64,000 nt of DNA from Hydractinia symbiolongicarpus (Eukaryota > Cnidaria > Hydrozoa > Anthoathecata > Hydractiniidae): the NCBI RefSeq assembly GCF_029227915.1, contig NC_079875.1, positions 28,766,001-28,830,000 of the forward strand, written 5' to 3'. Positions 24,263-34,761 of the stretch are shown in pieces. The notes beneath the pieces were generated by a model that was not told where the DNA came from, ran no database searches, and was given only the letters and a program-made list of their open reading frames with translations. Positions within the stretch are counted from its first letter, which is position 1. The number at the start of each line of letters is the position of its first letter. Position numbers and translations under genes: made by a program.

Positions 24263-27103
24263 ATGGCTTCAGATTCTATTAATGCTCTTGCAAAATTACT
24301 TAAACCAAAACCCAAACCAAAGTCAAAATTTGTGGAATATGGTAGGTCCAGCGCTGGTAGCAGGGTTTACAAACCTAGAGTAATACCAAAAAGACGTTAT
24401 AATAAGAAAAGAACATTGGGCTCTGCTAAAGGTGAAGGAAAAACACAACAAGAAGAGGAAAAGTCAGTATGTACATACTCGGAGGAATCAGGTGATATAA
24501 CTAGCTTAAAACCTTTTGATTTCTGATATTAGTGTAGTACCTATAGTCGCTTTTAAGCTACCCAAAAGCCACATTAAAGCCTCTTTAGACTGACACTCTG
24601 AAACTAGGAGTACAATATATAGCTAGCTAGCTTGAGAGATTTTTAGAGAGAACCTACCTTAAAGCTATAGATAAACGATGCATCACAATATTAGCAAGCT
24701 AGCTATACATACCTATTGATTTTTTTGTCTACGAAAATATCACTAGGGTGCAAACTTACTAGTATATATCTTGTTCTAAACCTTTAACTAAAATCAGTCA
24801 ATGAATTTGTAGGTACTTTGTCGATACAATGTGAGACTGAGAATGTATCTTTAGTAGATGAATTACCAAATCAGACATTATCCTCTGGTTGTAGTAAGTG
24901 TAAACTTGTAAATATATTTTGTATGTATTATTTATTACTCCTCAATATTGTTGCTGATGTTGTATTTTTTCATTTAGATTATGATGAAGTTATAAAGCAG
25001 TCTGTACAGCTACTATCTTCTTTTGTGAAAACAAGGAAGAAAAAATACAGCCATAAAGGATGGCACGAAAGAATTGTAGTTAGCCATGAACAATGGACAA
25101 GCAATAGAAATATAATTTGGGACACATTAATAAGTAAAGAAGCAATTTGTGATACTTGTGATGTGTGTGATGAAAAGAAAGCTGTTGTGAAGTGCAATGA
25201 TGTACTCAGAAGAACCTTTGTTATAATTGTGACACTATCATACATTTAGTTAACCCATTGCATGACCGTTCATGTTATCTTGAAAGATATCTTGAGCCAT
25301 TGACACCCTTAGATGTAGTGAACGAATTTCACAAAATTGTTTCTGCTGGTAGCTAATTCATTTTTTATAGGTTGAAAATTTTTATGAGGTTGTTTATGCA
25401 TCTATGCATAATTTTATATTTCTAATTATAGTGAGAATGCCAATGTTGTATTACCCAAAATGTGAACGTTGTGGTGGAACAGACTTGTTGAAACAACCTT
25501 TAGAAGATACATGTGTTGTTCTTACATTAAAAGGTAAATATATATAAAGCTATAAGTTTATTATTGTCTCAGAAACATGCTTCTGATTTCAATATTTGAT
25601 GAATACACTTATTCACAATTCTCGGGCGATTCGATTTGTACAAGTATTTGGTTCATTGTAACACATGCTGTCATAATCATGATCCCTTCAACATAAGAAC
25701 TCTACTCAAATCTAATTACTGGCCAGGAAGTGCAGTAAACATTAGCATTCTTATTTCGGAAAATGTTTTTCAAACATGGGATGCATTTAGAAAAAGAATG
25801 CCTGGAAGCTCAGAAAAATCATTTCTTTTGTCATTGTCGGATATATCTAACAAAAATGGTAGAGTAAGTTGATCTTTCTATATAGTGACCTTGATATATA
25901 TCTCCATCAAATCCTTTTTAACTTGTGAAAATTATCCTCGATCTTACCAACACACCTATGACGGTGGAAGTTAGCTACTCCTGCTGGGTATCCAGTACAA
26001 TATAATTTCCTGAAACAGTTGCACTGCTATCTACTGATTTGTTTTTTTAAACATCTTGTTGTTGTTTTTTAAAAAAACAGGTTGCACATAAAGGTTAACA
26101 TGACAAAACTTTCGTGCAGAATTGGTTACTCAATCTCAAAAAAATACAAAAAACAACAGATAAAGCTATAAAATTTAAATAAAAAACTCAATTTTATGCT
26201 TAATTATTTAGAATGGTAAGATACATCACAATTCATTTTCTCAGTCTTTCAAAGAGTGGAATTACTGGATGTTTGAACACAGTTCTTGCCAGATGCAAAA
26301 TCCATTTGAATGTCCATCATGTGAAGCTTCCCAGCATAGCTGCCATATTGATGGAAACTTTAAATTATATCGATTCAAATCCTCAGGAAGGTACGTTGCT
26401 TAAAATGCTATATTGGCACTTGTCGTTTAATAAAAACTCCATTGGAAATGTCTTTAAAACTTTTATGTACATATATTTAGACGAAAGCGGCCAACGTATT
26501 ACAAGGGAACATTTTTCAAGACAAATAGTGAAGTTGATGAATATTTCCAACAAGTATATGGTTCTGAAAGATGTATGAAAAAGGTAAGGCACGTTTCGCC
26601 ATGTTTAATTTTATTTATTTTCTGAATATACACAACCCAATAGCTTAGTTGTAAAGCAAATGTTGTTTTTTAGTATTTTGTCTGGGATTTTGAGGTCAAG
26701 TCCCAATAGGGCTAACATTTTCTTACCTTACAAGTAGCCTAAAATGGAAAAATTAACATTTCTAGGTCGAAGTGGATAATAGGTGTGGTGGAATATGGTC
26801 TGCAGCAAGCAACTCAAAACGAAAGTCGAACTCTGTAGAAGAAACTGGAATTGTTCTCAGTACATGTCGACACAGGATTGGGCAAAAAGTTTTAAATATG
26901 TTTCAAGGAGAGCTCTTTGGCTATTCAATGTACTTAATAAAGAATTACAAATCATTGCAGTATTGTTTCACTGATGTCATGTGCAAATTTTGGAAGTTTG
27001 TTACATCTCATGAACATGCTATTGCTTTAACAGTGACTCCAGCGTTATCTGTCATGCACGTTAAAGGGCATGCATTGGACTGTCAGGTTCAAACAACTTT
27101 TTA
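24263..27103 (+). pseudogene. KDZ (Kyakuja-Dileera-Zisupton) transposase gene, multi-exon, decayed
   Basis: Exon-like blocks with GT/AG borders are seen at about 24263-24465, 24813-24892, 24979-25340, 25430-25531, 25615-25864, 26212-26390, 26480-26583 and 26766-27085. In order they show a basic N-terminus, a cysteine cluster (ICDTCDVCDEKKAVVKCND, then in a shifted frame LCYNCDTIIHLVNPLHDR), a second pair CERCGGTDLL, YWPGSAVNISIL, then FECPSCEASQHSCHIDGNFKL, whose DGNF is the first acidic catalytic motif of KDZ enzymes, VEETGIVLSTCRHRIG, MFQGELFGYSMYL, and FTDVMCKFWKF with MHVKGHALDCQ. The cysteine clusters are the kind known to accompany KDZ transposases. There is a frame break near 25200, and the conserved segment expected after the last Cys was not found, so the copy looks dead. 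Confidence 0.7.
26638..26715 (+). repeat. tRNA-derived SINE-like fragment in an intron
   Basis: TAGCTTAGTTGTAAAGCAAA matches a polymerase III A box in form (TAGCTTAGTTG), and 50 nt later GAGGTCAAGTCCCAATAGGG resembles a B box (GGTTCGANTCC, with changes). Spacing and order fit a tRNA-like SINE head. The anticodon arm is not convincing, so it is not called as a tRNA gene. It lies between two exon-like blocks of the KDZ gene. Confidence 0.5.
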
Positions 27104-27376
27104 AATTTTGTAAGGGGAATATGGTGAAAATTACCTTATACAGACTAATAGTCTAAGTCGTGAGATTCTCTCAGTTGTAATAATAAATATAAATAGACTT
27201 TAATATTAAATGTTGTAAGTTAGTTTGGAATGTCAGATTATTTATTTATTTATTTATTTTTAGTTGCTTGTTATATTTTTTTTCTTTATTTATTTTTCGA
27301 TAGGCATGTTTTTATCAGTACTCTTTTTAATAAACTATGAAGAACTTTCCGTCCTGAAATCTTAATAAAAAATAGG

Positions 27377-28211
27377 TATTATGCAGTATAAGCAAGCCAT
27401 CGAAAATGGGATTAATTGTTTTGGAATATGGATGGACAAAACTTATGTAACGCAGGGAGCTGAAATGATAGAAAGTGATGAAGAGAGCTCTGATGATAAT
27501 GCATCTTCTCCATCGTCATCTGGAGATGAAATAGAATTACTTAATGAAGGTGTATTGCGAACTGCAGGAGAGGAATATGTTGTTAATTTGTTAGAAGATG
27601 AATTCTGTTGTGTGGAAATGGGAAGTCTAGAAACAATATTTTTTCCTCCATTACTTTCCCAAAGTACACTTGGTGATGCGAATGGCAGCAACGCTTGTGT
27701 TGTGATATCCTTATTGCTGGGTTTTGCTGTGAAGAAGTCAAATTACGAGTTCGATTTTTCGTCGTGGTCAGCGCTAAAAGATATTCTTTCGCCTATATAT
27801 TGCGGTGCAATTGACATTGGTAACTATCTTTATCGTACTAATAAAAAATCTGGCTTCTTACACACAGCAGAAGCGTTACAAATATTGTCGTCGAACATGT
27901 TGTCGCTGACGGAGGAAAGGAATGTGTTTTTTGGTACACAAGATAACTCTCTTCTATCTTACATCAGTGACAAACGTTCCGAATGCAATGATAACTTATT
28001 CTACGTAGTCGTAGTAAAAGGCGTTGCCATGTCCGTGTTTATAGATCAGACAAGAATTATTTTTATTGACACTCATCGGAATGATTAACGTGGTGGTAAA
28101 ATTTGCTCTGCGAAAAAACTAGATTTTGAAAATCTTTGTAAAGTTTTTAATTTTACAATTCCGAATGATGAAGTTATTTATATATGTAGCGTGTTAATCA
28201 ATGGAGAATAG
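27377..28211 (+). pseudogene. KDZ-associated cysteine-protease-like protein with one premature stop
   Basis: A 235-codon frame (27381-28088) starts after an AG acceptor. It opens with KQAIENGINCFGIWMDKTYV, then an acidic Ser-rich stretch (ESDEESSDDNASS), then a globular domain. The domain has TLGDANGSNACVVISLLLGF, where Asn-Ala-Cys is a plausible active-site Cys, and FIDTHRND, an Asp-x-His pair, about 150 residues later. This Cys...Asp-x-His layout resembles papain-fold deubiquitinases of the viral C76 or tegument-USP type and domains found in many invertebrate transposon proteins. A TAA (28086-28088) follows RND, but the frame stays open for 40 more codons with RGGKICSAKKLDFENLCKVF to TAG at 28209-28211, so one nonsense change seems to have split it. 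The first part may be the end of the transposase. Function is inferred. Confidence 0.5.
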
Positions 28212-28259
28212 TTAATTATAGTCGTAAATTGGATTTGTGTTCTATGGACTCTATGTAAT

Positions 28260-28670
28260 AAAACTTGATGCAATAGCATTCTTGTTATTTTTTATCTCTC
28301 CTGTCGGCCTCTGCAACGCCAACATAATTAACCTCATCGTTTTACTCAAGCTCCATCCGTACCGTGTCTGTTAAAAAATAATATTTTGAGGAAAAAAAAT
28401 AGATTAAAAGTGTTTTAACGCGCAATCTCATATTTTCTTTTCGATACTAGATTCTGGCCGGAATTCTTTTTTTGTGTCAAGTTCCAACCGAAAAAATTGC
28501 ATACACATCTAACATGATACAAAGCTCTCTTTTTCGCGCATTTTAATCCATTTTTTATTATTCTTTGGCTTTAACCGAAAGATTCCCCGAATCGAACAAA
28601 TTTAATCCATACATTTGTAACATGAGACAAGTCTCTCTGTTCCACTGAATTTTTGTCTTATTTTTTATTA
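28260..28670. other. Gap between KDZ genes and MITE remnant
   Basis: It starts with an AATAAA (28257-28262) that could serve the upstream gene. No coding signal is seen in the rest. Confidence 0.4.
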
Positions 28671-28674
28671 TTAT

Positions 28675-29063
28675 TTGTCTGTTCGGGTATTTCCTCTCTA
28701 TAACTCGAACGTCGCAACACGTATCTAGAGCTTTATATCACGCAAGCAGTTTTTTGCATTGTTTTGGCTCCGTAAACGTAAATAGAGTCTTAATGTTTCA
28801 TACAAGAAAGCAAACTCGAATTTCGGATGTCTTTTCTTCCCAAGAATAAATCGTTGAGATAAAATATTTTTTATTTTTTCAGTCCGTTCTTAGCCTCCAA
28901 GGTCGAGATTTTATCCTGTACAAAGAAAGATTTCGTCCCCATTCCATGTAAGGGAGAAAAATCACGCCTAATTGGCCATTTATACTCTCTATCACCCGAA
29001 CCTCCCTATAACTCGAACGGTTTCCGAATCCCCGTGGCTGTTCGAGTTATAGAGAGTCCACTG
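28675..29063. mobile_element. pogo-type MITE remnant
   Basis: The right end is clear: GTTCGAGTTATAGAGAGTCC followed by ACTG and then TA, that is CAGTGGACTCTCTATAACTC on the other strand. Near the left limit TTTCCTCTCTATAACTCGAA repeats the inner part of this terminus in the opposite orientation, but the CAGT end and TA are not intact there. The family differs from the MITE at 21 kb. Confidence 0.6.
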
Positions 29064-29229
29064 TATCTTATTTTTGTCTAATTTCGAATGAACAAAACGA
29101 TTGCGAAGACGCAAGACAACGATCGTGTGCAGCGGTAGAAAATGCAAGCGTTTTCCCAGCAAGTCAGAGGTGTTATATAGGAAAAACATTCATTTTGGAT
29201 ATGCAGCATGCCAATGGATTGAGTACATG

Positions 29230-31873
29230 TCGCAAGAGACACACGTTTCATTTCAATGTCGATTTCAAAGGTTTCATCAACAACCAACCGTGAAGCACGA
29301 GAAAAGTACATTAAATCCACAAACAAACACTTGGATCATTTGCGACAAATTCAGCTGCTAGAGGCACACGTCACCAATAAAACAATGCCATCTGGGCTCA
29401 AAGTGAATATACGCTCTACCGTGAACTTGCCGGAAGAGCTTAAAGACAAATGGAATACCAATATACATTCCTGCAGTGAAACCCTCCTGCAAATACTGTC
29501 GAAACACCACCAACAGGAAATCAACATTTATCAAAACGACCGTGACAAACTCAAACAGGAACTCCCAGAGGGAGAATTAACTACCCTGAATAAAACTTTA
29601 ATTCAGGAACACAATCAAAACGTGGCAACTCGAGAAAATAGAAAACGCTCCTATGACCACTTTAAAACAAATAACGAACACATACATCGCAAACAACCAC
29701 GTTTTTGACAACAACAAACACTTCGATTTCATCAACAACAGCAACAACGATTATAACAACAACAACGCTCTCAACAAACACCAAGATTCCAACAACCACA
29801 AAAACAAGGAAAGTACCCTTCAAAAAACTTGTCAAACTGGAATCGAGAAAAATACCGATAATTAAGTGCCCGTCAAATACAACGGGTCACATTTCATGTA
29901 TAAAGTATAACACCGAACACTTTGAGATCCAGACCCCTTCTTCAAAGAGAAAAAACTCTGTTAAACAACAATTTTATAAGAAAATGAAACATAAACAAAC
30001 AAATAACCTTGTTGTCAATCTCTCAAATATTACTTTAACCAACCATGACCACTCCATTCTAAATAAAGGGCTCAAATATGTTCAAACATCTACATATGTT
30101 AACTCTCGCGAACACCTTACGTTAGCGCTCAATAAATTACGAAACCGCATGTACACAAAATATTATTTTTATCAGAACCCGCGACCTCAAGCAGGTCTTC
30201 ACCGTCGGTCTGACTGGATGGCACCTAAACCTAAAAACACAACACTCCTAAAATATATCAACTCCATCCATGCTGATATTGAAATGTTCATTAACGATTC
30301 CCCCTCCTGAAAGATAAATACAACTGCACTCTCGAAGAATACAAAAGTCTAAAAAACCTTTTAACAAACAAAGAAATAGTAATTAAAAAAGCCGATAATG
30401 GTGGCTCAATCGTCATCATGAATAAATATGATTACGTTGACAAAGTACGCAAGCACCTTGACAATAAAACGTACTATTCAAAGATCTCGGCTGATCCGAC
30501 AAAGGATCTTATTACAAACATACACAGCTTTATTGAAACTTTACTCTATCATCACAAAATAGATAAAAACACAGCGAAATTCATAACACCTACCAGCCTC
30601 ATCCGAATGCCACTTTTTTATATATTACCTGAAATTCACAAGGATGGCAACCCTGGTAGACCAATTGTATCAGCTGTGAATTCACCTACGGAAAATATAT
30701 TAGAATTTTTAAATCTTTGTTTACAACCACTCCTACCCAAGCTGAAATCCTATATAAAGGATACGAAACACTTTATCACACGCATAAATAACCTACCAAA
30801 AATAAAGAAAAATGCTATTTTAGTGTCGGCAGATGTTACGTCGCTTTATACCAACATATCACACAAAGAAGGTGTGGACGCGTGTATACACTTCATGAAA
30901 ATTTTTCAACATCAACTACCAAACTTTACACCAAACGAACAAGTTACACGCGTACTGTTCTCCTTTATTTTGGAAAACAACTATTTTCAGTTCCTTGACG
31001 AAATTTTCCTACAACTAATAGGAACTGCTATGGGAACGAAGGTTGCACCACCAATATGCATCTCTTTTTCTCGGCTTGTTCGAAGAAACACACATATGTA
31101 AAAAGTTTCCAGGCCTTCTTACGATTTACCTCCGCTTCTTAGATTACATTTTTTTCATATGGGAGCATGGAGAAAACATACTCAAGGAGTTCTTTACGTA
31201 CCTTAATTCAGTACACCCAACAATAAAGTTTACTTATAAATTTTCTATCGAGGAAATAGATTTTCTGGATACCACTGTCTATCTTGATCCAGAAACGGGA
31301 GACCTCAAAACAAAGCTATACATCAAACCTACTGAGACACGAACCTTATTGCACCACAACTGCTACCATCCATATCACACAAAACAGAGTATTGTTTACT
31401 CACAAGCCCTGCGCTATCGTATGATAACAAAAGATAATATACTACTTCGAAAAGAGTTGGACCAACTTAAAAGCAACTTACTATTGAGGGGCTATAAGTT
31501 CCGTATGGTCAACTCAACTTTTAAACAAGTTTTAAAAATGAACCAGGAGGACGTACTAAACAATAACATAAAGAAACTCAAAGAAAATAAAAACAACTAC
31601 AACGCCAACGAGAGAAAAAGTAATAACAAAAAGAAGCGGAGCAAAATCGACGAAATAAGCAGCGGCGTCCATAACAATGACATTTTGCCCTTTATCATCC
31701 CTTATCATAGAGCGTTTATTCCTGTGAAAAATATTTTCAAGAAACATTGGTCAATCATTATAAACGACAGAGAACTGCATAAAGTTTTTCCAAACAAACC
31801 TTTTATTGCATACACAAGACACAAAAACATCCAGGACCACCTTGTCCGGACGAAATTGGGGACTGGTGACTAA
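29230..31873 (+). pseudogene. Penelope-like element (PLE) reverse transcriptase, frame-broken
   Basis: Coding pieces in successive frames: 29256-29708 (N-terminal coil, TNKTMPSGLKV), 29705-30310 (NLVVNLSNITLTNHDHSILN and LHRRSDWMAP), 30299-31101 (IKKADNGGSIVIM, FYILPEIHKDGNPGRPIVSA, LVSADVTSLYTNISHKEGVD, GTAMGTKVAPP) and 31043-31873 (LFLGLFEETHICKKF, IYLRFLDYIFFIWEHGENIL, IDFLDTTVYLDPETGDL, RPIVS-type and C-terminal LVRTKLGTGD). The motif order is that of PLE RT, related to telomerase. The catalytic pair usually read as Y-x-D-D appears as FLDY, so the second Asp is lost. No GIY-YIG endonuclease is seen after the RT, where a stop follows RTKLGTGD. At least three frame breaks; dead copy. Confidence 0.8.
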
Positions 31874-32179
31874 ATCTCTGGCGGCTGAATCATGCTTGTA
31901 ATTAGAATATGAACTTTTTTAGAAGTACGAAGGAAATACCATCATTGATATAAACTGTGTTTTTTATAAGCGTAACTTTCTTTATATCAGAGCAACTTTC
32001 TTCCCCCATTACCCACTCTATTATAACAGGGAAACTTGATATACACCGTTATAAAACACAACATCACAATACCTTTAATGAAAAGGTACTGGGAACTAAC
32101 TTGTTCCGTCATTTTATGAAGAATTTTAACGAACAAAGGTACCGGTAATTCTGAAACACAAAATACAACAACGTCTCAA

Positions 32180-32830
32180 AAAGAGGAGAAATTCATATCA
32201 CCATAGCAACTTATTGTACTCATGATATGAAAAAAATATTTACAATTCGTCGAATCGAACGACATTCAATAACGGTCTGTTACCACGGCCATCCAACAAC
32301 ATAGAGACACGTAATTATGTGCCCGCCCAAAATCAACTTCTAAACGACACTTGACACCTAAACTGTTTTTCAAACCAACTAAAATTCTTGTTACCATAGC
32401 AACAATTTGCACCTACATTGTGCCTCAAAATATCAAGCAAAAATATACTGTAGAACGGCCTGTTGACACAAATCTTCAACAAAACGTACTAAAATCCTAA
32501 ATTGTGTTTTACTTATAAAAGAGACCTGAGTACAAAGTTGCAACCGGTCTCTTAAATTGATTATAACCCATATCGCTATGGCAACAACTAATACTCACAT
32601 TGCGCTTTTTTGAAAAACACGAACAACAGTCGACAACGGCCCGTTTAAACGGCCCTTCAACTATATATGGCAGCACATGTCTTATAATCGACCTCTTTTC
32701 ACTTCAGTAGCTGTCGTAGCAAGACATACATACGCAAGATATACATATGCATCATGAATCAAAACGATCCTTTGAATTTGTTTCAGTTGCACGACAATAA
32801 GAACGGTAAGTTGAAAAAATAAAATTGTTT
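32180..32830 (+). promoter_or_regulatory. PLE promoter block with three X-box-like sites, TATA box and first exon
   Basis: Three diverged repeats each carry an X-box-like site for RFX factors: ATCACCATAGCAAC (32197-32210), GTTACCATAGCAAC (32390-32403, a full match to GTNRCC-N2-RGYAAC) and ATCGCTATGGCAAC (32572-32585). Spacings are 193 and 182 bp, and each is followed by an ACGGYCYGTT word, so the block is a degenerate tandem repeat. A TATATAT (32662-32668) lies downstream, and an ATG at 32754 opens MNQNDPLNLFQLHDNKN, which runs into a GTAAGT donor at 32806. Such a block fits the promoter-bearing terminal repeat (pLTR) of a PLE. RFX binding is inferred from sequence only. Confidence 0.5.
32754..32805 (+). 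CDS. Short first coding exon after PLE promoter
   Basis: ATG followed by 16 more sense codons (NQNDPLNLFQLHDNKN) and one extra base, ending at a strong donor G|GTAAGT. It lies about 90 bp downstream of a TATA box. No matching second exon was found in the window, so its full product is unknown. PLEs of other animals are known to have a small intron near the start. It may be the leader exon of the element or of a lost chimeric transcript. Confidence 0.35.
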
Positions 32831-32832
32831 TT

Positions 32833-32968
32833 ACTAACTGATGAGAATACCTAAACCAAGGTATGGCCGCCCACTATCACGAGGAGTTATTGATTAGTCC
32901 GTGCTAGGACGGGGCCAAAAACTGCAATGACGGCAGAAATCAACTGATGATCTCATTAATCAGTTAGT
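32833..32968 (+). ncRNA. Structured module with hammerhead-like scar
   Basis: Outer arms ACTAACTGAT (32833-32842) and ATCAGTTAGT (32959-32968) are perfectly complementary. Inside are small stems ATACC/GGTAT, GTCC/GGAC and CTGC/GCAG. The sequence TTGATTAGTCC-GTGCTA-GGACGGGGCC (32890-32916) resembles the hammerhead ribozyme core and stem II, CTGATGA-GTCC-loop-GGAC-GAAAC. However, C3, G8 and the GAA run are changed, so it would not cleave. Hammerhead ribozymes are known in PLE terminal repeats, which makes this position fitting. The identification is tentative. Confidence 0.3.
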
Positions 32969-32999
32969 TTTTTAAAAGAACGAAACACAAATTGCCAAT

Positions 33000-33690
33000 A
33001 TCAACACTTATATATTCGTAGATAACCAGAGCAAACTACAACAACATGTTCGCTCGAACAAACTGAAACTAAACCAATTTGATTGTTCAATGTACGATGG
33101 GGAAAGCGAGAGGGAATAACACACTGGTTTTCACAGTTTCATGATTCTTTTATCGTATATTGTAAAAACATGTACATCACTTTAATAAAATCTCTTCTTC
33201 TTGATTACACGTCGAGTAAATTTTTCGGTTGCAAACATAGGAGACAAGTTCCCGTTCAATAATCCATTCATATATTGATTACACGGATGCCAATAAGGCA
33301 GAATTAAAGAACTAAAGCGGCGGGGAAAATTAGAAAATTTATTTAGCAGAAACAAATTTTAAACAAATAGATGAACACTGGTATTGTTAGGCCCCAGTTA
33401 CATGTCGAGCACTGGCCAGGTCTTCTGATGGTGTAAATTCGACGTCCGCCTTAGTTCCTTAAAGAAATACATCAGGGAAATACATCAGGGTTTAAACTAC
33501 AAACACGTACAAGAATACCTGACACAACTTATATAACAAAATAAAACGTATATACGTTATACAAAAGTGTTTTTATCCATTTTCGCATGGTTTTCTTCAC
33601 AAAAGTCGTCCTGTTTGCTGATATTCGCCATGGTTTCTAACATTTTCTACATTACCTTGTGTACTTCGCAGAACGACAGAACGTTTAGTG
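33000..33690. other. Unassigned sequence between PLE tail and right inverted arm
   Basis: Nothing coding is seen. A short duplication, AAATACATCAGGG (33466-33492), is present. Confidence 0.4.
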
Positions 33691-33825
33691 TATTTCGCGA
33701 CTTAACTTTAATGATTATCATTGTACTTACGGAAAACTAGGTTTAATCATTATCATTATATTTTTTCGGGTGCATCTGCTGCCAGCTGAATAGGGGTTAT
33801 TCCTATAACTTATTAAAGTGAAGAA

Positions 33826-33930
33826 TGAAAATTACAAAGTGCACGCACAATGATAAACTCGACCAGTTAAGTCTTAAAATTTAAATTCTAGAGGTTTTGC
33901 TTCTCTAAAGAATAAGGAATTCGTTACGAA
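33826..33930. repeat. Dispersed repeat, copy 1
   Basis: AATGAAAATTACAAAG, ACAATGATAAACTCGACCAG, TTAAATTCTAGAGGTTTTG and following bases recur in the same order and orientation at 39301-39395, roughly 85-90 percent alike by eye over 100 bp. Family unknown. Confidence 0.7.
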
Positions 33931-34299
33931 TTCGTAGATAAGAAAAAGCAAAAACTATTTATATAAAAAGGCACAAAGAAGCTTTCCGTAAGCATAAGTA
34001 CCTTTTGTTGGTGTACTTTTGTGGTCTAAGACCCAATGCCTAGTGAAAGGGGGTAACGAAGAATCACAGGTAGACAGACGAGTTAGTAATAACAAAATAT
34101 ACAAAGGGTAGTCCTAATACGGTGAGGGATTATTGGCGTTCCTTAATTCTATCAATGACAGTTAATTTCAAGACGTATTCCAGCATCAGCGGACGTAAAA
34201 AAAGTTATCGAAGATGAGCTGAAGAACGATAAAGCTGACCCTTCTGACTACCCAAACATTTCCCGCAAGGAAATAGTAAACATGATAAATGACATTATC

Positions 34300-34690
34300 A
34301 GATATTCAGACTTAGTCAATTTGTAACAGAAAGTTTTAATAGAAACAGAACCACCACGGACATCTTTTTGGATGTAGAGAAAGCCTTTGACAGAGTGTGG
34401 CATAGCGGACTGATCTGGAACCTTCAAAAAATGAATATCAATAAAAAAAACTCTGTTTTGGATAAAAAGTTTCCTAACAAATAGAGGAATCAGGATAGTA
34501 GTTGATGGGGTAGAAGGAATGGCATTCCATCCCAACTTTGGAGTTCCCCAAGGAAGCCGTTTGAGCCCTATCTTATATAGATTATTTGTTCATTACCTCC
34601 CTATCCCAACAAGCCAAGTGATCCAGACACAATTTGCGGATGACATTGCAATCTGGTTTTCCCATTCTCGGGGCGAAAAAGTCATGTGAC
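34300..34690 (+). pseudogene. LINE (non-LTR) reverse transcriptase fragment
   Basis: In plus frames it reads TDIFLDVEKAFDRVWHSGLI, IRIVVDGVEGMAFHPNFGVP followed by QGSRLSPIL, and TQFADDIAIWFSHSRG. These are RT blocks with the first Asp (LDVEKAFD), GVPQGS and the FADD catalytic pair, as in Jockey/CR1/I-type LINEs. One frame change lies in the A-rich run near 34440. The piece covers about 110 codons of RT; endonuclease and the rest are absent, so it is a truncated copy. Confidence 0.8.
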
Positions 34691-34761
34691 AATTACGTAA
34701 TTTTCCGGCAAAATTGTCTACCATCTTGAAGCGGGGGCGAACGAAACGGTTAAGTGGCTAG

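Larger units (their letters stand above)
24097..33776 (+). mobile_element. KDZ-type DNA transposon region bracketed by inverted repeats, with nested elements
   Basis: An inverted pair of about 65-85 bp brackets the region. The left arm (24097-24180) reads CACTCAAAAAATATAATGAT and onwards; the complement of the right arm (33695-33776) reads CACCCGAAAAAATATAATGA and continues in parallel with TAATCATTAAA, a GTACAATGATNATCATT core, and AGNCGCG. Inside the left half lie a multi-exon KDZ-type transposase gene and a cysteine-protease-like gene, both plus strand. The right half holds a pogo-type MITE remnant and a Penelope-like element, best read as later insertions. I could not find a target-site duplication outside the arms, so the outer limits are likely but unproven. 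Confidence 0.55.

Noticed and set aside
26638-26715. Functional tRNA gene
   Set aside because: No convincing anticodon stem and imperfect B box.
32838-32948. C/D box snoRNA (TGATGA ... CTGA)
   Set aside because: The flanks of the two boxes are not complementary and no C'/D' pair is clear; the outer arms pair elsewhere.
34248-34535. Minus-strand 95-codon ORF
   Set aside because: It lies opposite the clear LINE RT motifs on the plus strand and is a shadow frame.
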